Part shown: positions 8,387-16,310 of the stretch, in pieces
How positions within the stretch are numbered: position 1 is the stretch's first letter
Layout of the letters: every line of letters starts with the position of its first letter
From: Elusimicrobia bacterium GWA2_66_18
GTDB taxonomy: Bacteria; Elusimicrobiota; Elusimicrobia; UBA1565; UBA9628
Direction of reading: 5' to 3'
Assembly: GCA_001799675.1 (NCBI GenBank)
Contig: MGTX01000032.1
Coordinates: forward strand, 62,001 to 126,000
Length of the DNA: 64,000 nucleotides
Program-made: the position numbers and the translations under genes
Notes under the pieces: generated by a model
The model's database searches: none
Seen by the model: the letters and a program-made list of their open reading frames with translations, nothing else
What the model was told of the DNA's origin: nothing

Positions 8387-9439
8387 CTAGCGGGCGGGCT
8401 TTTGGCTGCAGGCATCGGGCGAGATGGGGGCGACGATGGGCTCTCCGGTCTTGAGGTCGTAAATCCCGTACTTCTTGTCTAGCGGCCAAATCGCCAGACC
8501 GCCCTTGTCCGCGCCGACCACCACGGCGCCGCCCGCGCTCGAGCGCAGCGGCGCGGATTTGTAATCTGCCCCCAGGAGCGCCTCGATGTCGGGCCCGGCG
8601 ACGTCGTCGTTGTCTATGGTCGTGCTGACGTCGTCGCAGACCTTGTTGCCTTTGACGCGGCTGCGCAGGACTTCCTGCCGTCCGGTCGCGAGATGCCACA
8701 GGCCGACGCTTTCGCCGCGTCCGCCGTACTCGCCGGGTATGCGAGAAAACAGGATGACGAGATAGTCTCCGACGCAGGCGACGCTTTCGGGCTGTCCCCC
8801 TCCCTTCCAATCGAACAATTCGGCCGTTTTTATTTTTTTGGACTCGGTCCAGCGCAAGTTGAGCGGCTCGGTGGCGCAGCCTTCTTCGCCGCATTCCTGC
8901 TTAATCCGGCAGCCCGCGAAATCGGCTTTCCTTTCGATGAAAACCTCCCCGCCGGGCAGGGCGACGGTCTCGTATGTGCCGCAGCGGCGCGTGCCCGCGC
9001 CGGAAAGCATGCTTGGCTTGGGCAGCGCGAAGGCTTCGCTCGCTCCTTCAAGCCGGATTGGTTGCGAACTCAGCCTCCAGAATTCATCGGGGTCAAAACC
9101 AAGTATTTTTTCCTGCTGCTTGTCATAAATCATGCATTGCGAGAGCATCTCGTCATTAGAAGGGCATTTGGCCCTGCAATCTGTGCACCGGGCGCTACAC
9201 TCCTCATAGGAAGGTGAGGAGTGCGGGCAAGAGCATAGCTCCCGGCATCGCTCCCGGCATTGCTGCTGTCTTTGATCAGCGGGGCAGGTGGCGTAGCGCT
9301 CCAAGGCCTGGCGCATGGCCAGCAGGCGCGCGACCTCGGCGGAACCGATGCGACACGGCGCGGAAACCCGCGGCGCGGGAGAGGCGGACGCCAGGGACGC
9401 CAGAAACGCCAGGAAGAAAAACTGGGCTATGAATTGCAT
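8387..9439 (-). CDS. Secreted cysteine-rich protein of unknown function
   Basis: 350 aa with a signal peptide (FIAQFFFLAFLASLASASPA). An N-terminal segment of about residues 52-105 is rich in paired cysteines (CRERCRELCSC, CSARCTDCRAKC), suggesting a disulfide-bonded or metal-binding module. The C-terminal 200 residues look like a beta-propeller-type read-out protein (VACVGDYLVILFSRIPG, GLWHLATGRQEVL, GLAIWPLDKKYGIYDLKTGEPI), which are WD/PQQ-like strands. No family assigned. A GACAAT hexamer ends 6 nt before the ATG, the same spacing as other leaderless starts in this window, but the match is weak. A perfect palindrome follows the stop. Confidence 0.7.
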   Translation of the reverse strand: MQFIAQFFFLAFLASLASASPAPRVSAPCRIGSAEVARLLAMRQALERYATCPADQRQQQCRERCRELCSCPHSSPSYEECSARCTDCRAKCPSNDEMLSQCMIYDKQQEKILGFDPDEFWRLSSQPIRLEGASEAFALPKPSMLSGAGTRRCGTYETVALPGGEVFIERKADFAGCRIKQECGEEGCATEPLNLRWTESKKIKTAELFDWKGGGQPESVACVGDYLVILFSRIPGEYGGRGESVGLWHLATGRQEVLRSRVKGNKVCDDVSTTIDNDDVAGPDIEALLGADYKSAPLRSSAGGAVVVGADKGGLAIWPLDKKYGIYDLKTGEPIVAPISPDACSQKPAR

Positions 9440-9932
9440 GTCGTCATTGTCCTATCGACTTCAAGAAAGTTTCGCCGTTTGTAACGGCTCAGGCCATTTG
9501 AGCATTTCCTGAGCGCTCCGGTTCATATTTTTCGCTGAACTCCGACCCGCCTTCCTTCGGCCACATCTTACGTGAGTCTATTCGTAACTACTCAGGTACG
9601 GTCGCGCCTCATTTGAGTTCGCGTAGCCGCGTCCGGGAGGATGATCCTCCGGGCCCGGCGACCGCGCGCCGGCTCCCTCCGGATCATCCTCCCGGCCTAC
9701 CTCTCAGCTCAATGGCGCGTGACCTCCGCCGATCTGTTGCGGTTATCCTCATCGGCTGATTGCCCACACAAGATTTAGCTGGACTCGCTGGCACCATCCT
9801 GTCTCGCAACTGGCTCATACCGCCTCCTTGCTTCATGTAATTGGGCGCTCGCAGGAAGCACCCGGAGGCAAGTATAGAGGGCGGAAGTTGCCGGCGTGAG
9901 AAGACCTGGCTACGAAGACGACGGGGCGGGAA
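9440..9932. other. Gene-free region carrying a large imperfect hairpin
   Basis: I see no convincing coding frame. The main content is the inverted repeat at about 9600-9722 described separately. It separates the 8387-9439 gene from a chain of small genes on the same strand. Confidence 0.5.
9633..9695. repeat. Long GC-rich inverted repeat (15-bp perfect core)
   Basis: CCGGGAGGATGATCC (9633-9647) is exactly complementary to GGATCATCCTCCCGG (9681-9695). Outside the core, GGTCGCGCC(TC)ATTTGAG around 9600 pairs imperfectly with CTCAATGGCGCGTGACC around 9708-9724, extending the foldback to roughly 125 bp. The left core is itself a palindrome (GAGGATGATCCTC). It may be the terminator of the small-gene operon to the right, a MITE-like element, or a structured RNA. 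Confidence 0.6.
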
Positions 9933-10151
9933 TTACAGCGAAGGGGCTACTACCGCGAAGCGGTTTCGTTCAAGCGGCTTTGCGGAAGGAGGACGGGCAT
10001 CCTTGCTTCGGACGGGAGATGAGGACTCCCCCCAGGATTCACAGGCGCGGCAACCACGCTGCGTGCCGAAGCCGGGGGAGATTCGGATGCGATCAAGCCG
10101 CAAACCGCAACGCGGACAAAGGTCGTCCGAGCGGTGCGCGAGCCCGCTCAT
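9933..10151 (-). CDS. Small zinc-ribbon protein (72 aa)
   Basis: Begins at an ATG that overlaps the TGA of the EIIA-like gene (ATGA), so it is translated by coupling. The protein has a CPRC pair near residues 12-15 and a CRAC pair about 20 residues later, a plausible single zinc ribbon, followed by a basic, low-complexity tail ending at 9933. It might bind nucleic acid or be a partner subunit. No family recognised. It sits last in a chain of overlapping small genes. Confidence 0.55.
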   Translation of the reverse strand: MSGLAHRSDDLCPRCGLRLDRIRISPGFGTQRGCRACESWGESSSPVRSKDARPPSAKPLERNRFAVVAPSL

Positions 10152-10603
10152 GCGAGCCCCATGGCAAACAGAGCATCCCGCACAGACGTCGCATTCTTCA
10201 AGCGGTAGACGACCTTGCCGTCCTCCAAAGCGCGTCGCGCCCAACTCGGAAGAACCGTGTTTCCCGTCCGCAGCGGCGTCAGGTAGACGAAGATCACCTG
10301 GAGAGGCTCGTGCCCGGGAGGCGCTCCCCTCAGGCAATGCCGCCAGACTCCGAGAGCCGGGCGACCCTCGCGCAATCCAGAAACCGGAGCGATCAGGACC
10401 GAGACTCCTTGCCTTGCACCGGGCCCGCTCGCGGCGAGCCGCGCGGCCAGATCGTCGGAGATCGCAGGGGCCTTCGCGACGATCTCTCCCGCTCCATGCA
10501 GCGCCTTGACCACGAGTATGCGCAAAGCGTCGAGCGCGTCGGGCGAGTCGTGCCCCACGACGACGGACAGCGTCAGGGCTCCCGCCGCACACGCGCTCTC
10601 CAT
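10148..10603 (-). CDS. PTS EIIA (type 2/PtsN-like) domain protein lacking the active-site histidine
   Basis: 151 aa starting at ATG 10603, in a TGATG junction with the upstream gene (a GTG one codon earlier is also possible). The fold pattern follows fructose/mannitol-type EIIA domains: an N-terminal helix pair, the 'ISDDLAARLAASG..ARQGVSVLIAPVSG' region where EIIA has 'G(I)AIPH', the strand block PLQVIFVYLTPL, and the C-terminal helix 'VVYRLKNATSVRDALFAM'. The phosphorylatable His of AIPH is replaced (IAPVSG), so it is unlikely to carry phosphate and may have become a regulator. Assignment rests on pattern only. Neighbours on both sides overlap it. Confidence 0.55.
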   Translation of the reverse strand: MESACAAGALTLSVVVGHDSPDALDALRILVVKALHGAGEIVAKAPAISDDLAARLAASGPGARQGVSVLIAPVSGLREGRPALGVWRHCLRGAPPGHEPLQVIFVYLTPLRTGNTVLPSWARRALEDGKVVYRLKNATSVRDALFAMGLA

Positions 10604-10848
10604 CACGACTCCCCCTTGCCGGCGCGGGCTTCCCCGGGCCGCGTCAAAAGCAGCTGAAGGGCTCTCCTTAGAACCTCGGCAGACGTATAGCCGATCCGTC
10701 GCCGCTGCGACGGAAGTCCCGCCAGATCTTCCAATTGGGCGAGGGACGCGCTACAGACACCGGGAATGCCCAGAATCTCCCTCTGCGTGAGGACGATGGA
10801 TCCATCGTCCTTGATCTTCGCCACGCGGGCCAAGAAGCCTCGCTTCAT
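10603..10848 (-). CDS. Conserved-looking small protein of unknown function (81 aa)
   Basis: The ATG at 10848 is preceded by a strong Shine-Dalgarno, GGAGGTG, at 10854-10860. The protein opens MKRGFLARVAKIKDDGSIVL with a predicted strand then a helix (ASLAQLEDLAGL), and ends with a helix rich in Leu and Arg. I do not recognise it; a small helical DNA- or protein-binding role would be a guess. Its stop overlaps the start of the EIIA-like gene, and its start may overlap the stop of a still smaller reading frame (10845-10928). Confidence 0.6.
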   Translation of the reverse strand: MKRGFLARVAKIKDDGSIVLTQREILGIPGVCSASLAQLEDLAGLPSQRRRIGYTSAEVLRRALQLLLTRPGEARAGKGES

Positions 10849-10928
10849 GGACACACCTCCGTTTGCTGCTTCGATCTCCCCGCTAAAGGGCGCGCGGCGA
10901 TCTCGGCCAAAGCGACGATGCGCTCCAT
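10845..10928 (-). CDS. Possible leader peptide or small protein ahead of the EIIA-like operon
   Basis: The frame MERIVALAEIAARPLAGRSK... ends in a TGA that overlaps the next ATG (ATGA), as in the other junctions of this chain. It gives 27 aa from the ATG at 10928, or 59 aa from an in-frame TTG at 11024; the longer version runs through the AATCGG repeat cluster. Coding is suggested only by the coupled stop and the protein-like text, so confidence is low. Confidence 0.35.
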   Translation of the reverse strand: MERIVALAEIAARPLAGRSKQQTEVCP

Positions 10929-10989
10929 GCAACTGCGCGTCCCAACGGCATGTTCGTAGGCGCTTTCGGCCGACTCCCGAAAGGGGGAC

Positions 10990-11054
10990 TGATTCGGCTG
11001 AATCGGTCGACTTGGCGTTTCCAATCGGCCAAAACCGGCGATTCGCCGATTTGG
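10990..11054. promoter_or_regulatory. Cluster of AATCGG/CCGATT half-sites upstream of the small-gene operon
   Basis: Within about 65 bp there are several inverted and direct copies: GATTCGGCTGAATCGG, CCAATCGGCC, and GGCGATTCGCCGATTTGG. CCAATCGGCC pairs with the far end (GCCGATTTGG), so the block can also fold back. This arrangement resembles a multi-site operator. No clean promoter was found next to it. Confidence 0.4.
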
Positions 11055-11398
11055 CTTTTCTATTGACTGTTACACGGATGTGAGACCTCCAGATCGGCGA
11101 GCAAGGCCACACCGTCGTGGCCGCGATCATAAGGCACACGCCGGGCGCCATGTCATGGAACAATCTGGCGGGCTGGATCGTATGAAGGTGTGCCCCCCTC
11201 GCCTGTCGGCTCATCCTATCGCCCGCGCGACGCCGCCGCCAGTCCTCTCTACCGGGTGGTCCTCGCCTCGCTGGAGACTTATCTCGCCGAGCGCTTCCGA
11301 CAACGCGACACCCTGGCCCATCCCTGCGCCGAGTCCTACTCCGGCGCGCGGAAAAACCGGCCTTGACGAAGATCGGGGATAGGGGCTATCCTGCGCCC
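11055..11398. other. Decayed spacer with transposon remnants
   Basis: Holds the IS91-like relic (11151-11367) and, at its right end, the promoter at 11363-11392. A short open stretch reading IGEQGHTVVAAIIRHTPGAM in another frame ends at 11183 and looks like a second relic; I cannot assign it. Confidence 0.4.
11151..11367 (+). pseudogene. N-terminal fragment of an IS91/IS801-like transposase
   Basis: From about 11211 the frame reads SSYRPRDAAASPLYRVVLAS, then LETYLAERFRQRD. This resembles the 'YRPRrPeaspLYrvv..hletfl' opening that precedes the zinc-binding domain of Y2 transposases of the IS91 group. The frame stops at TGA 11365-11367 before any zinc cysteine cluster, and no start codon is evident, so only a relic remains. 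Confidence 0.42.
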
Positions 11399-11401
11399 AT
11401 G
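11363..11401 (+). promoter_or_regulatory. Orphan promoter with leaderless-type ATG, aimed at the rlmD 3' end
   Basis: TTGACG (11363-11368), an 18-bp spacer, TATCCT (11387-11392), then 6 nt and an ATG at 11399. The reading frame from this ATG closes after 34 codons inside the antisense of rlmD. Either the original gene was lost or the promoter makes an RNA antisense to rlmD. Confidence 0.45.
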
Positions 11402-11426
11402 AAGGTTGCCGCCGGCAGAAGTGGGC

Positions 11427-12809
11427 TTAAGACCTATCCATCAGGGCGACCAACTCGACGTGAGAGGTCTGGGGGAAGAGGTCGATGGGGGTCACTTTCT
11501 TGAGGGTGTAGCCGGAGTGCGCCAGGAAGCCGGCGTCTCGGGCGAAAGTGGCGGGGTCGCAGGAGACGTAGACCAAGCGCTTGAGCTTGCGGTCGGTGAG
11601 GAAGCGGCGCACGGGCTGGGAGAGGCCGACGCGGGGCGGGTCGACGATCGCGGCGCTGCCGTCGGCAAGCTCCGATGAGAGCTTCGGCAGGACCGCCTCG
11701 GCGCGTCCGGCCTTGAAGCGGCAGTTCTTGACGGCGTTGCGCTCCGCGTTGCGGTAGGCGTCGCCGACGGCTTCCCGGTTCTCCTCGACGCCGATGATCC
11801 GGGGGAAACAGTCCGCCAGCCAGAGGGTCAGCGTGCCCACGCCGCAATACAGGTCCAGGCCCAGGGGGAAGCGGCGGCCCGACTCGCGAACGGCGGCCTT
11901 GGCCTCGTCATAGAGGACCTCGGCGGCGGGAGTGTTGACTTGGAGGAAGGCCCCGGGAGAGATCGTGAATTGGAAGCGGCCCAAGGTCTCCGTCATCTCC
12001 CGCGCGCCCCAGAGACGGCGCCACTCGGGGCCCAGGACCACCGAGGTGCGCTCCGGCTGGAAGTTGAGGTGGAGGCCGATCATCTCGGGGTGCTGGGCGC
12101 GCAGCTCGGCCGCGAAGGCCTCGCGGTCGGCGAATTCCGGGCGCGAGACCACCAGGCCGACGAGGGCCTGGTTCTCGGCGTTGGTGCGGATGAAGAGGTG
12201 ACGCAGCCAGCCCTTGCCGGTCCTGCCGTCGTAGAAGGACCAGCCGCGGGCCGCGGCCATCTTCTTGACCGTGAGCGCCAAGCGCACCGAGAGGTCGGGC
12301 TGGATGGGGCACTCGCGCATCTCGACGATCTCGCGGGAGCCCGCCGCGAAGAAGCCCATGCGGGGGCCGGGGGCGAAGGGGATCTGGACCTTGTTGCGGT
12401 AGCCCCAGGGATGGGGCGCGGCCTTGGTCGGCCCCGTGAGCTTCTCTCCATCCGGGAACTTGCCGATGCGCCGCAGGCAGTCGAGGATGATGCCGCGCTT
12501 GTGCTTGAGCTGGGCGTCGTAGTTCAGGTGCTGCCAGTCGCAGCCCCCGCAGGCCGGCCCGGGGCGGGAGGGCGCGGCGTGGTGCGGGCAGGGCGGGTCT
12601 TGGCGCTCCGGGCCCGAGGAGAGGACGCGCTTGATCCGGGCGCGGGCGAAGCTCGACTTGGCCTCGAAGACCTCGACTTCCAAGAGGTCTCCGGGAGCGG
12701 CGTGAGGCACGAAGACCACGCGCTTCGAGTCCTCGGTCCGGGCGATGGCATCTCCCGTAGGGGCCATGCTCTCCACTTGCACCGTCAGGATCTCGCGCGT
12801 CTCGTTCAC
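11427..12809 (-). CDS. rlmD: 23S rRNA (uracil-C5)-methyltransferase of the RumA/TrmA family
   Basis: 460 aa, GTG start at 12809. An N-terminal TRAM domain (about residues 5-60) is followed by an iron-sulfur type Cys cluster (CPHH...CGGCDWQ), a Rossmann fold with SAM motif DLYCGVGTLTLWLA, and the catalytic region ending in VYVSCDPATFARD, where the nucleophilic Cys sits. Known members methylate U1939 (RlmD) or U747 of 23S rRNA, or U54 of tRNA (TrmA); the iron-sulfur cysteines favour the RumA type, but the exact target cannot be decided from sequence alone. It is divergent from the lipoprotein peptidase at 12843, sharing an AT-rich spacer of 33 bp with overlapping -10 boxes. Confidence 0.9.
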   Translation of the reverse strand: MNETREILTVQVESMAPTGDAIARTEDSKRVVFVPHAAPGDLLEVEVFEAKSSFARARIKRVLSSGPERQDPPCPHHAAPSRPGPACGGCDWQHLNYDAQLKHKRGIILDCLRRIGKFPDGEKLTGPTKAAPHPWGYRNKVQIPFAPGPRMGFFAAGSREIVEMRECPIQPDLSVRLALTVKKMAAARGWSFYDGRTGKGWLRHLFIRTNAENQALVGLVVSRPEFADREAFAAELRAQHPEMIGLHLNFQPERTSVVLGPEWRRLWGAREMTETLGRFQFTISPGAFLQVNTPAAEVLYDEAKAAVRESGRRFPLGLDLYCGVGTLTLWLADCFPRIIGVEENREAVGDAYRNAERNAVKNCRFKAGRAEAVLPKLSSELADGSAAIVDPPRVGLSQPVRRFLTDRKLKRLVYVSCDPATFARDAGFLAHSGYTLKKVTPIDLFPQTSHVELVALMDRS

Positions 12810-12826
12810 CGAGGCATCGTACCAAT

Positions 12827-12836
12827 TTTATAGAAT
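12827..12836. promoter_or_regulatory. Overlapping divergent -10 boxes for rlmD and the lipoprotein peptidase
   Basis: On the plus strand TAGAAT (12831-12836) ends 6 nt before the ATG at 12843, a leaderless arrangement. On the minus strand TATAAA (12832-12827) lies 17 nt upstream of the rlmD GTG at 12809. Both are in the same short AT-rich patch. No good -35 boxes were found. Confidence 0.5.
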
Positions 12837-12842
12837 ACTTGA

Positions 12843-13673
12843 ATGGAGCCATATGCGCGCCTCCTGCTGGCCGCCGCCCTGATCGGGGCCTGCGTGCCTT
12901 ATCCCGGCGAGCTCCCGGACGACGGGCGGGGGCGATCCTACACCGGGATCGTGGAGGGGGCCTATCCCGGGCTCGACGCGGGCTACAACGAGATCCAGGC
13001 CCTGCACTTCGCGGTGAAGGCCTACGGCGTGGACGCCGTGCGCTCGGCCGCGGACCGGGCCGAGGAGGCCTACAACCGCATCATGACGGACACGGGCCTT
13101 TACTCCTTCAAGCCGCGCGGCCTCTACCAGTGCGTCGTTTACGGCACGCAGGACGAGTACCGCAAGAAGACGGGTCAGCCCGACTGGTCGGCCGGGGTCG
13201 CCGTGGGCAACGCGCTCTACACCTTTCTCTCGCCGAAACTGGAGGGGGTTCTCTCGCATGAAATGACCCACCTTATCTGGTTTGAGTTTATGGGAGGCCG
13301 TTTGGTCCAGGAGCAGCGCTGGGTCAACGAGGGCTTGGCGGTCTACGAGGAGTCGAAGGCCCTGGACCCGCAGGGCCGCTCCGAGCGCTTTTCCTCCCTA
13401 CACCAGCTCCTGCGTTCCCAGCCCATCCCCATGGAGCAGATGATGCGCCTCGTCCCGGCGACCGAACGTGCCTACGACGTCAGCCTCTGGTACGCGCAGG
13501 CCGAGTCCATGGTCCGCTTCATGATCCAGCGCGGCGGACGCATCGGCTTCTCCCAGTTCCTACTGGCCCTGCGCGACGGCAAGGACTTCGACCGAGCGAC
13601 GGCCGAGGGCTTTCCCGGGCAGTGGCGCGCGCTGGCGGATTTCGAGATGGAATGGCGCCGGAGCCTGCAGTGA
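12843..13673 (+). CDS. Lipoprotein metallopeptidase (peptidase MA-like gluzincin)
   Basis: 276 aa. The N-terminus is a lipoprotein signal with lipobox-like LIGAC, so Cys17 is the likely acylated residue. The catalytic motif is [10 protein letters not shown] (HExxH), followed about 24 residues later by the downstream Glu in [11 protein letters not shown], a gluzincin layout as in the peptidase MA-like family. The C-terminal region is helical. It should cleave proteins or peptides at the envelope surface. The start codon follows a TAGAAT box by 6 nt. Its stop overlaps the copA start (GTGA). Confidence 0.8.
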   Translation: MEPYARLLLAAALIGACVPYPGELPDDGRGRSYTGIVEGAYPGLDAGYNEIQALHFAVKAYGVDAVRSAADRAEEAYNRIMTDTGLYSFKPRGLYQCVVYGTQDEYRKKTGQPDWSAGVAVGNALYTFLSPKLEGVLSHEMTHLIWFEFMGGRLVQEQRWVNEGLAVYEESKALDPQGRSERFSSLHQLLRSQPIPMEQMMRLVPATERAYDVSLWYAQAESMVRFMIQRGGRIGFSQFLLALRDGKDFDRATAEGFPGQWRALADFEMEWRRSLQ

Positions 13674-15895
13674 GCCGGACGGCGAAGTCCGCGCCCGGCG
13701 CGTCTCGCCGCGTCGTCCTGCCCGTGAGGGGGATGCACTGCGCCTCGTGCGTGGACAAGGTGGAGGCCGCGCTCAACCGGCTCGAGGGCGTGGGGCGAGT
13801 CAGCGTGGACCTGCCTTCCCGCACCGTGGCCGTGGACTTCGTCCCCGTCCCGGGCAAGCTCGAGGTCCGCACTCTGCGCCGCGCCGTGGAGAAGGCGGGC
13901 TACGACGTCCTGGGCGAGAGCGAGAGCCGCTCCCAGGCGGAATCCATCAGCCTGCTCTCCCAGCAGGAGGAGCAGCGCGTCCTCATGACGCGCCTGCAGG
14001 TCGCTCTGGTATTCTCCGTGCCGCTGATGCTGGCCCACTGGCTGAACCTGTCTCCGTACACGGCCCTGCTGCTTGCCGTTCCCGTCCAGGTCTGGGGCGG
14101 CAAGCACTTCCACCAGGGGCTCTCCCGCGCGCTCCTGCGCCGCCGCGCGGACATGGACGCCTTGGTCTCCCTGTCGACCTGGTCGGCGTTTCTCTACAGC
14201 GCCTATGTGGTGTTCCTTCCCGAAACGCTGCCGCCGGCCGCGCGCCAGACCCAGTGGGACGCGGTCAGCGGCCTGATCGTTTTCGTGACCCTGGGTCGCT
14301 GGCTCGAGTCCCAGACCCGCGGCAAGACCAACGAGGCGGTCGTCAAGCTCATGCGCATGGCCCCCAAGACCGCGCGCGTGGTCCGAGACGGCGCCGAATT
14401 CACCGTGCCGCTGGCCGAGGTGTCGGTCGCGGAACTCGTGCGCGTGCGCCCGGGCGAGCAGATCGGCATCGACGGCGAGGTCGTCTCGGGCCGTTCCACG
14501 GTCGACGAGGCCTTGCTGACCGGTGAGAGCCTGCCCGTCGAGAAATCCCCAGGCACGCGCGTTTGGGGAGGCACGCTCAACAAGAACGGCGCCCTGGAGA
14601 TCCGCGTCTCGCGGCCCGGCGACGAATCGGCGCTTTCTCGCATCGTCGAGGCCGTGCGCGAAAGCCAGGCGACCAAGCCCAAGATCCAGCGCTACGTGGA
14701 CAAGGTCGCGGCTTGGTTCGTGCCGGCCGTGCTCGTCTTGTCCTCGCTCGCGGCGGCCGCCTGGCTGAACTGGGGCCCGGAGCCCCGCTTCCTTTTCGCC
14801 ATGACCTGCTTCGTCTCGGTCCTGGCCTGCGCCTGCCCCTGCGCGCTCGGCCTGGCCACGCCGCTGGCGGTGGTGGCGGGAATAGGCCGCGCCGCGGAGA
14901 TGGGCGTGTTCATCCGCAACGCGGAGATCCTGGAGGAACTCGGCACGCTCGACGTGGTCCTCTTCGATAAGACCGGCACCCTCACCCTCGGCCGGCCCCA
15001 GGTCGCGGGCTCCATCGTCCTGCGCGGCACGGAGGACGAGATGCTGGCCTGGGCCGCCGCCTGCGAGGAACGCTCCGAGCACCCCTTCGCGGCCGCGATC
15101 CGCGCGCTCGCCAAGGAGCGCCGCGCCCCGATCTCGGGCGTGGACTCATTCGAGGCCCTCCCCGGGCGCGGGGTCATCGTGCGCTCGGGCGGCCGGACCG
15201 TCCGCGCGGGGAGCCTGCCTTGGCTCAAGGAGGAAGGCGTGTCGATCCCGCAGGACGACGCGACCCGCTTCTCCGAGGAGGGTTCGCTCTTGGGCGTGGC
15301 CCTGGACGGCGAGATCCTCGGCGCGTTCCGCATGGAGGATCAGGTGCGCCCCTCCGCGCGCGCCGCGGTCGACGCGCTCAAGGCCCTGGGGCTCGAGGTG
15401 TACCTGGTCTCCGGCGACCGCAACGCGGCGGCCTACCGGGTCGCCGAGCAGGTCGGCATCGGCACCGTATTCGCGGAGGTCCGCCCGGAGGAGAAGGCGG
15501 ACATCGTGCGGCGCTTCCAGTCGGAGGGCAAGAAGGTGGCCATGATCGGGGAGGGATTCAACGACGCGCCGGCTTTGTCCCACGCGGACGTCGGCATCGC
15601 GCTGGCCAGCGGCACCGACGTCGCCATCGAGTCCGCGGACCTGACCCTCATGAACCCGGACCTCACCTCCCTGGGCCGGGCCATGCGCCTGAGCCGGCGC
15701 ATCCGCCTCGTCATCCGCCAGAACCTGGCCTGGGCTTTCGCCTACAACCTCCTGCTCATCCCCGTCGCGGCAGGCGCGCTGTACCCGCGCTGGGGAGTCC
15801 TCCTTCGCCCCGAGTTCGCGGGCGCGGCGATGGCGCTGAGTTCGATTTCCGTCGCCTTAAATTCCCTGAGACTGAGGAGAAAGGATGCCCTCTAG
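13670..15895 (+). CDS. copA: Copper-type heavy-metal translocating P1B ATPase
   Basis: 741 aa from the GTG at 13670, which overlaps the previous stop (GTGA) and has GGAG 6 nt upstream; an in-frame ATG at 13652 is an alternative. Order: an N-terminal heavy-metal-associated domain with GMHCASC, eight membrane helices including the CPC motif ([13 protein letters not shown]) of Cu(+)-exporters, the actuator TGES, the phosphorylation motif DKTGTLT, the HP motif SEHPFA, and the hinge. The hinge reads [10 protein letters not shown], with Glu in place of the nearly invariant Asp of GDGxND (residue about 628). It exports cytoplasmic Cu(I) or Ag(I). No CueR or CsoR regulator is adjacent. Confidence 0.93.
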   Translation: MSRTAKSAPGASRRVVLPVRGMHCASCVDKVEAALNRLEGVGRVSVDLPSRTVAVDFVPVPGKLEVRTLRRAVEKAGYDVLGESESRSQAESISLLSQQEEQRVLMTRLQVALVFSVPLMLAHWLNLSPYTALLLAVPVQVWGGKHFHQGLSRALLRRRADMDALVSLSTWSAFLYSAYVVFLPETLPPAARQTQWDAVSGLIVFVTLGRWLESQTRGKTNEAVVKLMRMAPKTARVVRDGAEFTVPLAEVSVAELVRVRPGEQIGIDGEVVSGRSTVDEALLTGESLPVEKSPGTRVWGGTLNKNGALEIRVSRPGDESALSRIVEAVRESQATKPKIQRYVDKVAAWFVPAVLVLSSLAAAAWLNWGPEPRFLFAMTCFVSVLACACPCALGLATPLAVVAGIGRAAEMGVFIRNAEILEELGTLDVVLFDKTGTLTLGRPQVAGSIVLRGTEDEMLAWAAACEERSEHPFAAAIRALAKERRAPISGVDSFEALPGRGVIVRSGGRTVRAGSLPWLKEEGVSIPQDDATRFSEEGSLLGVALDGEILGAFRMEDQVRPSARAAVDALKALGLEVYLVSGDRNAAAYRVAEQVGIGTVFAEVRPEEKADIVRRFQSEGKKVAMIGEGFNDAPALSHADVGIALASGTDVAIESADLTLMNPDLTSLGRAMRLSRRIRLVIRQNLAWAFAYNLLLIPVAAGALYPRWGVLLRPEFAGAAMALSSISVALNSLRLRRKDAL

Positions 15896-16310
15896 CAAGA
15901 AACAGCCCCTGATCTACGGCTACAACCCCGACCTGGCCCTCTCCGGCGCGGACGCGCCCCTGCCTGCCATCGAGACCTGGCCCAACCAGTACCGGGGCTA
16001 CGAGATCAAGATCGAGGTCCCCGAGTTCACCTCGGTCTGTCCGAAGACGAAGCTCCCCGATTTCGGCGTCATCACCGTGCGATACCTGCCGGACAAGGAG
16101 TGCCTGGAGCTCAAGAGTTTCAAATATTACGTCCTCGGCTACCGCAACATGGGCATCTTCTACGAGAACGCGGTCAACCGCATCCTCGACGACGTCGCCG
16201 CGGCGACCAAGCCCGTCTGGTGCGAGGTCGTCGGGGCGTTCACCTCGCGCGGCGGCATGCGCTCGACCGTCACCGCGCGCCACCCGCGCCGGGCCTTCCC
16301 GCCGCGTTGA
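15885..16310 (+). CDS. queF: NADPH-dependent 7-cyano-7-deazaguanine (preQ0) reductase
   Basis: 141 aa, the size of single-domain (YkvM-type) QueF. The catalytic Cys is in [14 protein letters not shown]; the QueF signature [28 protein letters not shown] follows, supplying the NADPH and substrate contacts. It reduces the nitrile of preQ0 to preQ1 for queuosine in tRNA. The ATG overlaps copA by 11 nt and has AGGAG 5 nt upstream. No other queuosine genes lie in the window. Confidence 0.94.
   Translation: MPSSKKQPLIYGYNPDLALSGADAPLPAIETWPNQYRGYEIKIEVPEFTSVCPKTKLPDFGVITVRYLPDKECLELKSFKYYVLGYRNMGIFYENAVNRILDDVAAATKPVWCEVVGAFTSRGGMRSTVTARHPRRAFPPR

Noticed and set aside
9841..10657. Long plus-strand open frames across the small-gene chain
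   Set aside because: Arg/Pro/Ser-rich shadow text typical of high-GC antisense; the minus-strand frames have Shine-Dalgarno or coupled starts.
11399..11503. 34-codon frame after the orphan promoter as a real gene
   Set aside because: Antisense to the rlmD 3' end, basic shadow-like composition; reported only as a promoter.
16100..16306. N-terminal extension of the glycosyltransferase overlapping queF
   Set aside because: Arg/Pro-rich shadow; the TTG at 16307 overlaps the queF stop and starts directly before the first membrane helix.
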